Positions 56,524 through 64,000 of a stretch of DNA of 64,000 nucleotides are shown piece after piece. The position numbers and the translations under genes are program-made. Where the stretch lies: contig JASHUM010000095.1 of the NCBI GenBank assembly GCA_030040015.1, forward strand, positions 16,197 to 80,196. The letters run 5' to 3'. The notes under the pieces were generated by a model. It ran no database searches. It was given only the letters and a program-made list of their open reading frames with translations, and had not been told where the DNA came from. How positions within the stretch are numbered: position 1 is the first letter of the stretch; every line of letters begins with the position of its first letter. This stretch comes from Acidimicrobiales bacterium. GTDB lineage: Bacteria; Actinomycetota; Acidimicrobiia; Acidimicrobiales; UBA8190.

Positions 56524-57951
56524 ATGCTGTTCCCCACCGTCGACTTCGCCATCTTCTTCGCCGCGGCCTTCACCGCCAACTGGCTGCTCAACCCGTACCC
56601 GCGACTGTGGAGGGCGGCCATGGTGGCGGCCAGCTACCTCTTCTACAGCTGGTGGGACTGGCGCTTCGTGTTCCTGTTGGGCGCGGCCACCGTCATCGCC
56701 CACGTCGGGGCGCGTTCGGTACAGCGGTCGCGGACCGCGTCGTGGCGGCGCGCCGCCATGGTGGTTTCGGTCTCTCTCCTGCTCGGCCTGCTCGGGTGGT
56801 TCAAGTACTACGGCTTTCTCACCGTCAACCTCGACTCGCTCTCCCACGCCCTCGGTGGCGGCGACTTCCTCCCGCTCCTGCGGGTGACGCTCCCGGTCGG
56901 GATCTCCTTCTTCACCTTCATGGCGGTGAGCTACGTGGTCGACGTGTACCGGGGCCGAATCGATCCGGCCCCGGCTTCCGAGGTCGCCGTCTACCTCTCG
57001 TTCTTCCCCCATCTCGTGGCCGGGCCCATCGTGCGGGGCGAGGAGCTCCTGCCCCAGATCCGGGCCCGCCGGGACGGGAGCAAGATCGAGTTCTCCCGGG
57101 CGGCCTGGCTGATCGCCTCGGGACTGTTCAAGAAGGTCGTCATCTCGTCGTACGTGTCGACGGCCATCGTGAACCCCGTCTTCAATTCGCCCCGCCAGCA
57201 CAGCGCCCTCGAGATCCTCTTCGCCGCCTACGGCTACGCCGTGGAGATCTACACCGACTTCAGCGGCTACACCGACATCGCCATCGGGTGCGCGCTGCTT
57301 CTGGGGTTCCGCTTCCCGGCAAACTTCGACGCTCCCTACACGGCCCGGAACCTCCAGGAATTCTGGCGGCGCTGGCACATGACGCTGTCTCGTTGGCTGC
57401 GCGACTACCTCTACATCCCGCTCGGCGGGAACCACTCCGAGCGGCGGTGGGTGGTGGCCCGCAACATCCTCATCACCATGGTGCTGGGCGGCTTGTGGCA
57501 CGGGGCGGCCTGGACGTTCGTGGCCTGGGGGGCGCTGCACGGCGTGGGCCAGGTCGTCGGCCACGAGCGGCGCCGGTGGCGAGAGGCCCGGGGGAGGCCT
57601 CCCGTGCCCTCCACGGGGTGGCGGGCCGCCCTGGGGCGGCTGGCCACCTTCCACGTGGTGTGCCTGGGGTGGGTGTTCTTCAACGCCAACTCCATGGGCA
57701 CCGTCGGCATCATGCTCGAGCGGCTGTTCACCGCGTGGGGGCCGGCTCCGCTCGTCACACCCGTGCTGGTGCTGGTGCTGGCCGGCTCGGTCGGGGTGCA
57801 GTACCTGCCCTCCGACGCCCTCGATCGAGTCCGCCTCGCCTTCGCCCGACAGCGCGGGGTGGTGCAGGCGGCCATCTTGGGCGTGACACTGCTCGTGATC
57901 ACCACGCTGGGCCCCGAGGGCGTGGCGCCGTTCATCTACTACCGGTTCTGA
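56524..57951 (+). CDS. MBOAT family O-acyltransferase (AlgI-like)
   Basis: 475 residues with about ten membrane helices. The AlgI/DltB features are present: F-K-Y-Y-G-F near residue 91, H-L-V-A-G-P-I-V-R, the F-W-R-R-W-H-M-T-L-S block and the catalytic His in G-L-W-H-G-A-A-W. It moves an acyl group from an intracellular donor across the membrane onto a surface polymer. The SGNH-type gene starts two bases after its stop, so the pair should act together on the same polymer, perhaps peptidoglycan or an exopolysaccharide. Confidence 0.9.
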   Translation: MLFPTVDFAIFFAAAFTANWLLNPYPRLWRAAMVAASYLFYSWWDWRFVFLLGAATVIAHVGARSVQRSRTASWRRAAMVVSVSLLLGLLGWFKYYGFLTVNLDSLSHALGGGDFLPLLRVTLPVGISFFTFMAVSYVVDVYRGRIDPAPASEVAVYLSFFPHLVAGPIVRGEELLPQIRARRDGSKIEFSRAAWLIASGLFKKVVISSYVSTAIVNPVFNSPRQHSALEILFAAYGYAVEIYTDFSGYTDIAIGCALLLGFRFPANFDAPYTARNLQEFWRRWHMTLSRWLRDYLYIPLGGNHSERRWVVARNILITMVLGGLWHGAAWTFVAWGALHGVGQVVGHERRRWREARGRPPVPSTGWRAALGRLATFHVVCLGWVFFNANSMGTVGIMLERLFTAWGPAPLVTPVLVLVLAGSVGVQYLPSDALDRVRLAFARQRGVVQAAILGVTLLVITTLGPEGVAPFIYYRF

Positions 57952-57953
57952 GC

Positions 57954-59231
57954 GTGACGCCGCCCCCCGTCCTCGAACGCGACCAGGAGCACTCCCGAGC
58001 ACCGGCGCCCGACGCCGTGAGCGGGCTCCTCGACGAGATCGCTGCCGCTCGACGCGCCGCCACGGCGCGCTTGGCCGCCGACCGGGAGCGAGCGCGCCGT
58101 CTGGCCCGCCGGGTCTGGGCCCGGGTGGTCGATCCGAGCGACACGTGGTGGCAGCCGGCGCCCGAACCGATCTCGCGGCGGGTGCTCGACACGGCGCGCC
58201 GCTGGTTCCTCCCCGGGCCTCAGGCGCGCTCGACCGGGGACACGGTTCGCTGGCGCCAGGCGTTGCTCATCGGGCTGGGCGCCTTCGCCTTGTGGACGCT
58301 CCTCGACGCGCCCACCCTGCTCCACAACGCCGAGGGATCGCCCATCGGGACGCGTCGCAGCGCCGCCATCACCGTCCTGCGCCCGTGGGCGGCCGTCAGT
58401 CGCGGCCTCGGGCTCTCGCACGTGGTCGGGGCCGCAGACGACATCATGGGACGGCACGGTCCCGGGGTGGTGCAGGTGGTCGGGCCGGTCCCCACCAAGG
58501 CCCCCACGAAGCCGGCCCACCCCGCCCTGAGCCCGGCGCCACAGGCCTCGGCCACCGACGCACTCGCCCCTCTGCCCGCACCCACCGCCGCCGACCCCCT
58601 GCGGGTGCTCACCGTGGGCGACTCCCTCGGGGTGGACTTCGGGGGGCAGTTCGCCGACGACCTGGCCGCCACCGGGGTGGTGAGCGCCGAGGTGGACGCC
58701 GAGGTCGACACCGGGCTGGCCCGTCCCGACTACTTCGACTGGCCCGCCGAGCTCCAGGCCGACCTGAACAAGTACCACCCGGAGGCGGTGGTGGTGTTCC
58801 TCGGCGCCAACGACCCGCAGAACATGGTGGTGAGCGGCCAGGCGGTCCCGTACGGCACCCCGGCCTGGGACCAGGACTACAGCGAGCGGGTGGGACAGTT
58901 CATGAGCGAGGCCACGTCGGCCGGTGCCCGGGTGCTGTGGATCGGCATGCCGCCCATGGCCGCCCCCGGGCTCGATGCGGCCATGGCGCGGCTCGACACC
59001 ATCTACGGCCAACAGGCGGCGGTACACCCCGGCGTCACGTATCTCTCGTCGTGGACGGTGCTCGGTACGGCCCAGGGCGGTTTCGCCCAGTACCTCCCCA
59101 ACGCCTCGGGCGCGCCGGTCGAGGTGAGGGAACCCGACGGGACCCACGTCTCGCCGGGAGGGGCCGAGCGGCTGTCCCAGGCCGCCATCGCCGCCATGGA
59201 CCATGCCTGGGGGCTTACGCTCACCCCCTGA
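57954..59231 (+). CDS. SGNH hydrolase-type acetyltransferase partner of MBOAT
   Basis: 425 residues. A cytoplasmic helical region (about 100, rich in Arg/Ala), one membrane helix (about 100-120), a Pro/Ala linker, then a DUF459/SGNH domain: block I G-D-S-L-G with the Ser nucleophile, G-A-N-D in block III and D-G-T-H in block V. These keep the Ser-His-Asp residues. It is the likely extracytoplasmic acyltransferase that completes O-acylation started by the MBOAT protein. GTG start, three bases after the MBOAT stop. Confidence 0.85.
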   Translation: MTPPPVLERDQEHSRAPAPDAVSGLLDEIAAARRAATARLAADRERARRLARRVWARVVDPSDTWWQPAPEPISRRVLDTARRWFLPGPQARSTGDTVRWRQALLIGLGAFALWTLLDAPTLLHNAEGSPIGTRRSAAITVLRPWAAVSRGLGLSHVVGAADDIMGRHGPGVVQVVGPVPTKAPTKPAHPALSPAPQASATDALAPLPAPTAADPLRVLTVGDSLGVDFGGQFADDLAATGVVSAEVDAEVDTGLARPDYFDWPAELQADLNKYHPEAVVVFLGANDPQNMVVSGQAVPYGTPAWDQDYSERVGQFMSEATSAGARVLWIGMPPMAAPGLDAAMARLDTIYGQQAAVHPGVTYLSSWTVLGTAQGGFAQYLPNASGAPVEVREPDGTHVSPGGAERLSQAAIAAMDHAWGLTLTP

Positions 59232-59245
59232 GGAGGTCGGTCGAC

Positions 59246-59755
59246 ATGCGCGTCCTGTGGATCCTTCGCCACGCCAAGGCGGCTCCCCACGACGCCAAGG
59301 ACCACGCCCGCCCGCTGGCACCCCGTGGCCGGCGCCAGTGCGCCGAGCTCGCGTCCCACTTGGCCTCGATGGTCGGGGCCCGGCCGACGCTCGTGCTGTG
59401 CTCCTCGGCCGTGCGCGCCCAGCAGACGGCGGAGGGCGTGGTGGAAGGGCTCGGGGACGGAGCCGTCGTCGAAGTCGAGCCGGCGTTGTACCAGGCCGAT
59501 CCCGACGAGGTGCTCGACCTGGTGCGCGGGCTCGGCGACAGCCGGGACCAGGTCATGGTGGTGGGCCACAACCCGACGCTGCTCGAGCTGCTCGAGCTGG
59601 TGATCGACCCCGCCGACGGGTTCGGTCGTCACTCCCTCGAGCGCGGGTTGCCCACGGCTGCGCTCGCCGCGGTGTCCTTCGACGTGGCCCGGTGGGCGGA
59701 GGTGTCGGCGGAGCGGGGTCGTCTGCAGTCGCTGTACGTGCCGAAGGCGCGCTGA
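59246..59755 (+). CDS. sixA: SixA-like phosphohistidine phosphatase
   Basis: 169 residues, histidine phosphatase fold. The catalytic R-H-A-K motif is at the N-terminus (L-R-H-A-K-A) and the second His is in V-V-G-H-N-P. The pattern A-R-P-L-A-P-R-G-R-R-Q also suits SixA. SixA removes phosphate from histidine of phosphotransfer proteins; the target here is unknown. AGGAGG stands ten bases before the ATG. It converges with the SCO1664-type gene, ten bases away. Confidence 0.87.
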   Translation: MRVLWILRHAKAAPHDAKDHARPLAPRGRRQCAELASHLASMVGARPTLVLCSSAVRAQQTAEGVVEGLGDGAVVEVEPALYQADPDEVLDLVRGLGDSRDQVMVVGHNPTLLELLELVIDPADGFGRHSLERGLPTAALAAVSFDVARWAEVSAERGRLQSLYVPKAR

Positions 59756-59765
59756 GGCGCCTGCC

Positions 59766-60452
59766 CTACACCGGCGGCCAGGGGTAGCAGTAGCTGTCGG
59801 GGTCGGGGACGGGGAAGCTTCCCTTCGCCACCAGCCTGGCGGCACGGCGTCGCAGGGCGTCGAGCTCGGGAGCTGACAGCCACGTCGTCAGTTGACCCGG
59901 GAGCCCCTTGCTCATCGCTTCGACGTCGGCGAGCACCGACGGGGGCACGGGCTCGCCGGCGAACTCCCAGATGACGGTGCGCAGCTTCGGCTGGGGGTGG
60001 AAGCACAGGCCGTTGTCGATGGCCCAGATGGTGCCGTCCTGGGCCAACAGGCAGTGGCCGCTCTTGCGATCAGCGTTGTTGGCCAGCACGTCGAAGGCGC
60101 AGATGACGCGCAGTCGTTCCACGTGCTCCTCGTCCTCGACCAGGGTGAAGTGGTGCTCGGAGAAGTCGGCGTCGACGAACCGCTGCAGCGAGCCGGGTCC
60201 CAGTGGGGCGTCGAGGCGCTCGACCGTCTCGGGCACGAGTCCCCAACCGAGCATCTCCGACAGCCGGTAGGCGGCGATCTCGCGCTTGTAGATGCCCGGA
60301 GGGAAGTCCCACAGGTGCCGTTCACCGGACTGGGGTTTGTACACCGCCGCCGTCTCCTCGCCGTCGAGAGCGCAGGTGACGAGGAAGGTGCGGTTCGAGC
60401 TCCACGGCATGCGGCCGACGAGCTCGATGGTCCCCGACGACAGCGTGCTCAC
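59766..60452 (-). CDS. SCO1664 family protein (PI3/4-kinase-like fold)
   Basis: 228 residues. It contains Y-K-P-Q-S-G-E-R-H-L-W-D-F, which marks the family, then I-C-A-F-D-V-L-A-N-N-A-D-R-K, a kinase-like catalytic loop, and I-D-N-G-L-C-F-H. The fold is related to phosphatidylinositol kinases, but the substrate is not known. It is the third gene of a conserved actinobacterial group with DUF3090 and an MSMEG_4193-type phosphatase, 13 bases after DUF3090. The GTG at 60450-60452 is the start. Confidence 0.88.
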   Translation of the reverse strand: MSTLSSGTIELVGRMPWSSNRTFLVTCALDGEETAAVYKPQSGERHLWDFPPGIYKREIAAYRLSEMLGWGLVPETVERLDAPLGPGSLQRFVDADFSEHHFTLVEDEEHVERLRVICAFDVLANNADRKSGHCLLAQDGTIWAIDNGLCFHPQPKLRTVIWEFAGEPVPPSVLADVEAMSKGLPGQLTTWLSAPELDALRRRAARLVAKGSFPVPDPDSYCYPWPPV

Positions 60453-60465
60453 GACTGCGGTGCGC

Positions 60466-60963
60466 TCACGATGCCGGTGGCCGGTGCCCGTTGGTGCGTG
60501 GACAGCGGTGCCCACTCGGGTCGAGCGGGAGCCCGCACAGGGGGCAGGGGGGACGCCCCGCCTCCACGAGCGACGTGGCCCGGATGGCGAAAGCGGCCGC
60601 CTGGGCACGGGTGACGGTGAAGCGCGCCACGTCGCCGTCCTCGCCCTCGGCCACCAGCTCCTCGGCCACCAGGACGACGCGGTCGAGCTCCTCGTCGTAG
60701 GTGACGCCCAGCGTGCCGATGACCCAGTGGGGTTCGGTGGGCTCCTCGAGGTCCACGTCCTCGGGGAGGTCCTCGGGCCGCTCCAGGTCGGCGAGGACGC
60801 GGCCCAGGTACTCGGCCAGCACGGCCACTTGTTGCTTCTCGGCCTTCAACGTGAGCACCGTCGAGCCGGCCCGGCACTGGACGAGAAAGACGCGCCGGCC
60901 CACCGGCCCTTCGGCCCCTACCGTGAAGCGGTCGAGGTCGCCGAGGTCGAGCGCCGGGCTCAC
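60466..60963 (-). CDS. DUF3090 family protein with zinc-ribbon end
   Basis: 165 residues. The start V-S-P-A-L-D-L-G-D-L-D-R-F-T-V-G, the strand L-K-A-E-K-Q-Q-V-A-V-L, and the C-terminal zinc-ribbon C-P-L-C-G ... H-R-C-P match DUF3090. The function is unknown. It overlaps the MSMEG_4193-type gene by four bases (GTGA), so the group is co-translated. Confidence 0.9.
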   Translation of the reverse strand: MSPALDLGDLDRFTVGAEGPVGRRVFLVQCRAGSTVLTLKAEKQQVAVLAEYLGRVLADLERPEDLPEDVDLEEPTEPHWVIGTLGVTYDEELDRVVLVAEELVAEGEDGDVARFTVTRAQAAAFAIRATSLVEAGRPPCPLCGLPLDPSGHRCPRTNGHRPPAS

Positions 60964-61625
60964 GACAGGACCAGCTCTCCGGGGCCATCCGTGGCGTTGA
61001 CGCACAGCACGTGCAGCGACCCCTCCCCGCGCACCAGGGCCGTGACCGAGCAGGGTGAGATCACCAGCCGCTGGAACAGGTCGAGGGGGATGCCGGCCGT
61101 GGCAGCCACGGCGGCCTTGATGGTGTCGGCGTGGGACACGGCGACGAAGCTCTCTCCCCGGTGCCTCTCGGCCAGCCGGTCCAAGGTGCCGACCATGCGC
61201 GTCTGCATCTCGGTGAACGACTCACCCCCGGGGAAGCGGAACGTCGAGGGTTGGCCCAGCACGGCGCGCCACTGACGCCGGCGACGCAGGGTCGACAGCC
61301 GGGCCCCGGTCCACTCGCCGAAGTCGCACTCGAGCAGTCCCCGCTCGACGCGCACCCGGCAGCCCAGCGCGGCAGCGATGGGCCGGGCCGTCTCGGCAGC
61401 GCGCTCGAGGGGGGAGCTGTACACCGCCACCGGAGCCGGGGACAGCGAGGCGAGGCGTTTGGCCGCCTCGGCGGCCTGGTCGCGGCCCCGGTCCGAGAGG
61501 TGCAGCCCGGGGGCCCGCCCGGGCAGGACCTTGCCGGTCGTCGCCGTGGTCCCGTGGCGGACGAGGAGCGCGAGGGCAGGAGCCACAGGTCGCGGGGGAG
61601 CCACGCCGGGCCATCGTACGCTCAT
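60960..61625 (-). CDS. MSMEG_4193 family histidine phosphatase
   Basis: 221 residues. The histidine phosphatase motif L-V-R-H-G-T-T is near residue 20, and the second His is in V-S-H-A-D-T-I-K. L-S-D-R-G-R-D-Q-A and Y-S-S-P-L-E-R-A are family blocks. It is the first gene of the MSMEG_4193 - DUF3090 - SCO1664 set. Its ATG is only four bases from the GTG of the divergent uracil-DNA glycosylase gene, so the leaders of the two must overlap or be absent. Confidence 0.88.
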   Translation of the reverse strand: MSVRWPGVAPPRPVAPALALLVRHGTTATTGKVLPGRAPGLHLSDRGRDQAAEAAKRLASLSPAPVAVYSSPLERAAETARPIAAALGCRVRVERGLLECDFGEWTGARLSTLRRRRQWRAVLGQPSTFRFPGGESFTEMQTRMVGTLDRLAERHRGESFVAVSHADTIKAAVAATAGIPLDLFQRLVISPCSVTALVRGEGSLHVLCVNATDGPGELVLS

Positions 61626-61629
61626 CGTC

Positions 61630-62370
61630 GTGTCGCCCCCCAGCGGCGCCGGCGCGGCGCGCAGACGCCACGACAGCCTGGCGCGACTCACCAACGAGAT
61701 CGTCGGTTGCCGGCGTTGTCCACGGCTCGTGGCCTGGCGAGAGGAGGTGGCCCACGAGCGCAGGGCGGCGTTCGCGCACGAGGAGTACTGGGGACGGCCG
61801 GTGCCCGGGTTCGGCGACCCCGGCGCCCGGGTGGTCCTGGTCGGGCTGGCCCCGGCCGCCCACGGTGGGAATCGCACCGGGCGCGTGTTCACCGGGGACC
61901 GCTCCGGGGACTGGTTGTTCGCCGCCCTGTGGAGGGCGGGGCTTGCCAGCCAGCCCACCAGTGTGCGCCGGGACGACGGGCTCGAACTGCACGACGCCTA
62001 TGTCCTGGCCGTCGTTCGTTGCGCGCCACCCGCCAACCGCCCCACGCCGACCGAACGCGACACCTGTGCCCCCTACCTGCGCCGTGAGCTGGTGTTGCTG
62101 GAGCGGTGCCGGGTGCTGGTGGCGTTGGGCGCCTTCGCCTACCAGTCCCTCGCCGCCGAGCTCGGGATCCGTCCCCGGCCCCGGTTCGGCCACGGGGTGG
62201 AGGCACGCGCCCCCGACGGCCGTGTCGTGCTGTGCTCGTACCACCCGAGCCAGCAGAACACCTTCACCGGGACGCTCACCGAGGAGATGCTCGACGCCGT
62301 TGTGCGGCGCGCCCGCCAACTGGCCGGCGCCGACGGCCGGCTCATGCCGCCGCCCTCTAGGAGGCGGTGA
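61630..62370 (+). CDS. Family 5 uracil-DNA glycosylase (UdgB-like)
   Basis: 246 residues. An iron-sulfur cluster motif C-R-R-C starts the protein, followed by motif A G-L-A-P-A-A-H-G-G-N-R-T-G-R and motif B H-P-S-Q-Q-N-T-F-T-G. This is the family 5 arrangement, in which the Asp/Asn of motif A used by other families is replaced. It removes uracil and related bases from DNA. GTG start at 61630, diverging from the MSMEG_4193-type gene. Its end overlaps that of the FrhB-like gene by 14 bases. Confidence 0.9.
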   Translation: MSPPSGAGAARRRHDSLARLTNEIVGCRRCPRLVAWREEVAHERRAAFAHEEYWGRPVPGFGDPGARVVLVGLAPAAHGGNRTGRVFTGDRSGDWLFAALWRAGLASQPTSVRRDDGLELHDAYVLAVVRCAPPANRPTPTERDTCAPYLRRELVLLERCRVLVALGAFAYQSLAAELGIRPRPRFGHGVEARAPDGRVVLCSYHPSQQNTFTGTLTEEMLDAVVRRARQLAGADGRLMPPPSRRR

Positions 62371-63484
62371 CCGGGATCCGGCGCGGGCCTTCGGGTGCGC
62401 CAGCCGGCCACCGTTTGCGGCTCGCTCGGCTCAGGCGCTCGAGCAGCGCCAGCGCGCCGGGGTCGTCGCTGCCGGGCCGGGTCTCGATGGCGCCGCCTGC
62501 CGCCATCGACTCCATCAGCTCCCGCCCCCGGTCGGTGCGCACCACGGCCAATGTCCAGTCGCCGAAGGCGCCGATGCCCCCCGTGGAGATGTCGGCGTGC
62601 TCGGCGGCGAAGTCCGGACACATCTTGCAGCCCTCGCGGGTCCAGGCGTGACCCTCCTTGAGCGGGACCTCGTGATAGGCGCCGTCGGTGGTCCAGATCT
62701 GGAAGACGCCCTTGATGTTGATCTTGGCGATCTGGTGGCGGGTGAGTCCGTAGCGGGCCTCGAAGAGGTCTTCGAAGATGGCGTCGTCGAAGGTCTTCGA
62801 GCACAGCAACCCGATGGACAGCGCCAGGCGCCGGGCCACCTTCCCGGTCTTGCGCGTCGACATCACGGCCGGCACCGACGCCTGGCAGCTCATGCCGACC
62901 AGGGCGATGCGCTCGGCGCCACCCTCCACTGCTTCGGCGTAGGCGAGGGTATTGGCCGAGTAGGTGTAGCGCGAGCCGGCGGTGGCGAGGACGTCCTCTC
63001 TCGTGCGGGCCACGGCGGGAACCGCCTTCCACGACCCCGCCTCGCCTTCGAGCCCCGACACCAAGGCGGCGTCGATGACGTCGTGCTCGAGCGCCCACAC
63101 CAAGAGCGCAGAGACGAGGCCTCCGTCCTGGCCTGCGCCGGCCAGCTCGGGGTCGGTGGCCCGGGCCAGCACGACATCCTGGTACACGCCGGCGACCTCA
63201 TCGTCGCGTCTGCTCCGCCCGAAGAGAAAGCCGTCGATCTCGCTCTCCCATTCGCGAAAGCGCGGGCAGGCCCGGGTGCACATGGTGCAGCCGCGCTGGC
63301 CGTGGGTGCAGTCTTCGGGCCCGCCGTCCTCCTCGACCTTCCAGGGGCGGTACACGCCACCGGAATCCTCATAGTGCAGGACGTCGTGCGGACAGGCGAT
63401 GATGCAGGCGGCACACCCCGTACACAGCCCGGACGTCACCACTTCCCGGTACAGGTCGACCCAGTGGGGCTTCTCCGGCGGCAT
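62357..63484 (-). CDS. Coenzyme F420 hydrogenase beta-subunit (FrhB)-like iron-sulfur flavoprotein
   Basis: 375 residues. Two ferredoxin-type cluster motifs at the N-terminus: C-T-G-C-A-A-C-I-I-A-C-P and C-T-M-C-T-R-A-C-P. Then an FrhB/FdhB C-terminal domain with G-M-S-C-Q-A-S, N-I-K-G-V-F-Q-I-W and C-K-M-C-P-D-F. The family transfers electrons between F420 or ferredoxin and flavin. It is isolated from hydrogenase genes, so it may serve an F420-dependent oxidoreductase. It diverges from the Fpg-type gene. Confidence 0.88.
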   Translation of the reverse strand: MPPEKPHWVDLYREVVTSGLCTGCAACIIACPHDVLHYEDSGGVYRPWKVEEDGGPEDCTHGQRGCTMCTRACPRFREWESEIDGFLFGRSRRDDEVAGVYQDVVLARATDPELAGAGQDGGLVSALLVWALEHDVIDAALVSGLEGEAGSWKAVPAVARTREDVLATAGSRYTYSANTLAYAEAVEGGAERIALVGMSCQASVPAVMSTRKTGKVARRLALSIGLLCSKTFDDAIFEDLFEARYGLTRHQIAKINIKGVFQIWTTDGAYHEVPLKEGHAWTREGCKMCPDFAAEHADISTGGIGAFGDWTLAVVRTDRGRELMESMAAGGAIETRPGSDDPGALALLERLSRASRKRWPAGAPEGPRRIPVTAS

Positions 63485-63509
63485 CGCGGCAACGTTAGCG
63501 TTGGGCCTC

Positions 63510-64000
63510 GTGCCCGAGTTGCCGGAGGTCGAGGCCTACCGGCGCCTGGCGCAGGCCGCCCTGGGGCGCACCATCGCCGCCGTCTGCGTGGGTGACCGCC
63601 GCTTTCTTCGGGGCGGGACCACCTTGCGCCAATTGCGCACGGCGCTCGAGGGACGGGCCTTCACCGCGGCTCGACGGCGGGGCAAGCTGCTCGTGCTCGA
63701 CGTGGAGGGCGGCGGGCGCCTCGGGTTGCGCTTCGGGATGACCGGGCGTCTGCACGTGGACGGCACGAGCGGCGTGGAGCGCCTGGTGTACTCCAGCGAT
63801 CGGCGACTGCCCTCCTGGGACCGCTTCTCGGTTTCCTTCGACGACGGCGGGGCGTTGGTGGTCAGCGACCCTCGCCTGCTCGGAGGAGTGGTGCTCGATC
63901 CCGACGAGGAGGCGCTCGGCCCCGACGCCATGGCCGTGTCCGGTGCCGAGCTGTACCGGGCGCTGGGGCAGAGCCGGGTGGCGCTCAAGGCCCGCCTCAT
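63510..64000 (+). CDS. Formamidopyrimidine-DNA glycosylase family protein, 5' part
   Basis: The first 163 residues. It starts V-P-E-L-P-E-V-E; after removal of the initiator, Pro2 is the catalytic residue, with Glu3, as in Fpg/Nei enzymes. A Lys in R-R-G-K-L-L-V-L-D and G-M-T-G-R-L continue the family pattern. It removes oxidised bases from DNA. The window ends before the zinc-finger region, so MutM and Nei cannot be told apart. GTG start. The FrhB-like gene diverges 25 bases away. Confidence 0.88.
   Translation, partial: MPELPEVEAYRRLAQAALGRTIAAVCVGDRRFLRGGTTLRQLRTALEGRAFTAARRRGKLLVLDVEGGGRLGLRFGMTGRLHVDGTSGVERLVYSSDRRLPSWDRFSVSFDDGGALVVSDPRLLGGVVLDPDEEALGPDAMAVSGAELYRALGQSRVALKARL

Noticed and set aside
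56433-59231. 932-residue plus-strand frame joining MBOAT and SGNH regions
   Set aside because: Its first half is out of frame with the MBOAT protein; only the second half corresponds to a real protein, which starts at the GTG at 57954.
1-64000. CRISPR arrays, insertion sequences, integrases, tRNA or rRNA genes
   Set aside because: No spaced repeats, transposase-like proteins or tRNA cloverleaf sequences were seen in the gaps, which are all shorter than 300 bases.

Overview
The window is gene-dense, very high-GC DNA with short intergenic gaps (the longest, upstream of an EAL gene, is just under 290 bp). Gene content points to an actinobacterium: a WhiB regulator, a PdtaS-like histidine kinase, a WS/DGAT wax-ester/TAG synthase, an F420-reducing-hydrogenase beta-like protein, the MSMEG_4193 / DUF3090 / SCO1664 trio, DUF3107, DUF4395, DUF6186 and DUF6295. 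The mix (heme-handling Ccm system I, an archaeal-like ValRS, several ETF/acyl-CoA genes) suggests the class Acidimicrobiia, but that placement is inference. No tRNA, rRNA, CRISPR array, transposase, integrase or prophage gene was seen, so this reads as chromosomal backbone.

1-20 kb: a cut-off DUF5996 gene, then a forward run (patatin lipase, siderophore-interacting flavoprotein, methyltransferase, GNAT) joined by overlapping start/stop codons. Facing it are a nucleotidyltransferase, an EamA exporter and a class B PBP. Next is a tandem FluC (CrcB) pair preceded by a probable fluoride riboswitch, then an HtrA protease, a dienelactone-hydrolase-like protein, a hemerythrin, WS/DGAT, an esterase, divergent valS and cysS, and a cold-shock gene.

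20-33 kb: an acyl-CoA dehydrogenase with a palindrome near its start, an LMW-PTP-like protein, DUF4395, TetR, a glycosyltransferase, enoyl-CoA hydratase and a GDP-mannose dehydratase-like gene. These are followed by ccdA and a complete, tightly coupled cytochrome c maturation operon of the system I type (ccmABCDEFGHI), which is unusual in a Gram-positive lineage.

33-44 kb: an EAL phosphodiesterase, a VOC protein, and an SPFH gene with a ribbon-helix-helix gene below it and a perfect 33-bp palindrome above it. An iron-sulfur locus follows: a SufR-like regulator and cysteine desulfurase diverge from an Mrp ATPase across an inverted repeat. Then come a dGTPase, DUF3107 and a pair of ArsA/Get3-like ATPases.

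44-64 kb: secreted protease, lytic transglycosylase, second dienelactone hydrolase, PHP phosphatase, PdtaS-like kinase, a response regulator with a hybrid kinase, and a WhiB1-like gene with a perfect CRP-type operator upstream. After that are a phosphodiesterase, etfBA, an MBOAT plus SGNH acyltransferase pair, SixA, the SCO1664 trio, a family 5 uracil-DNA glycosylase, the FrhB-like protein and the start of a formamidopyrimidine-DNA glycosylase cut by the window edge.

The most interesting items are the fluoride riboswitch with its FluC pair, whose first copy lacks the fourth membrane helix; the Ccm system I operon; the SPFH/RHH unit with its palindrome; and the SufR-like locus with its inverted repeat.
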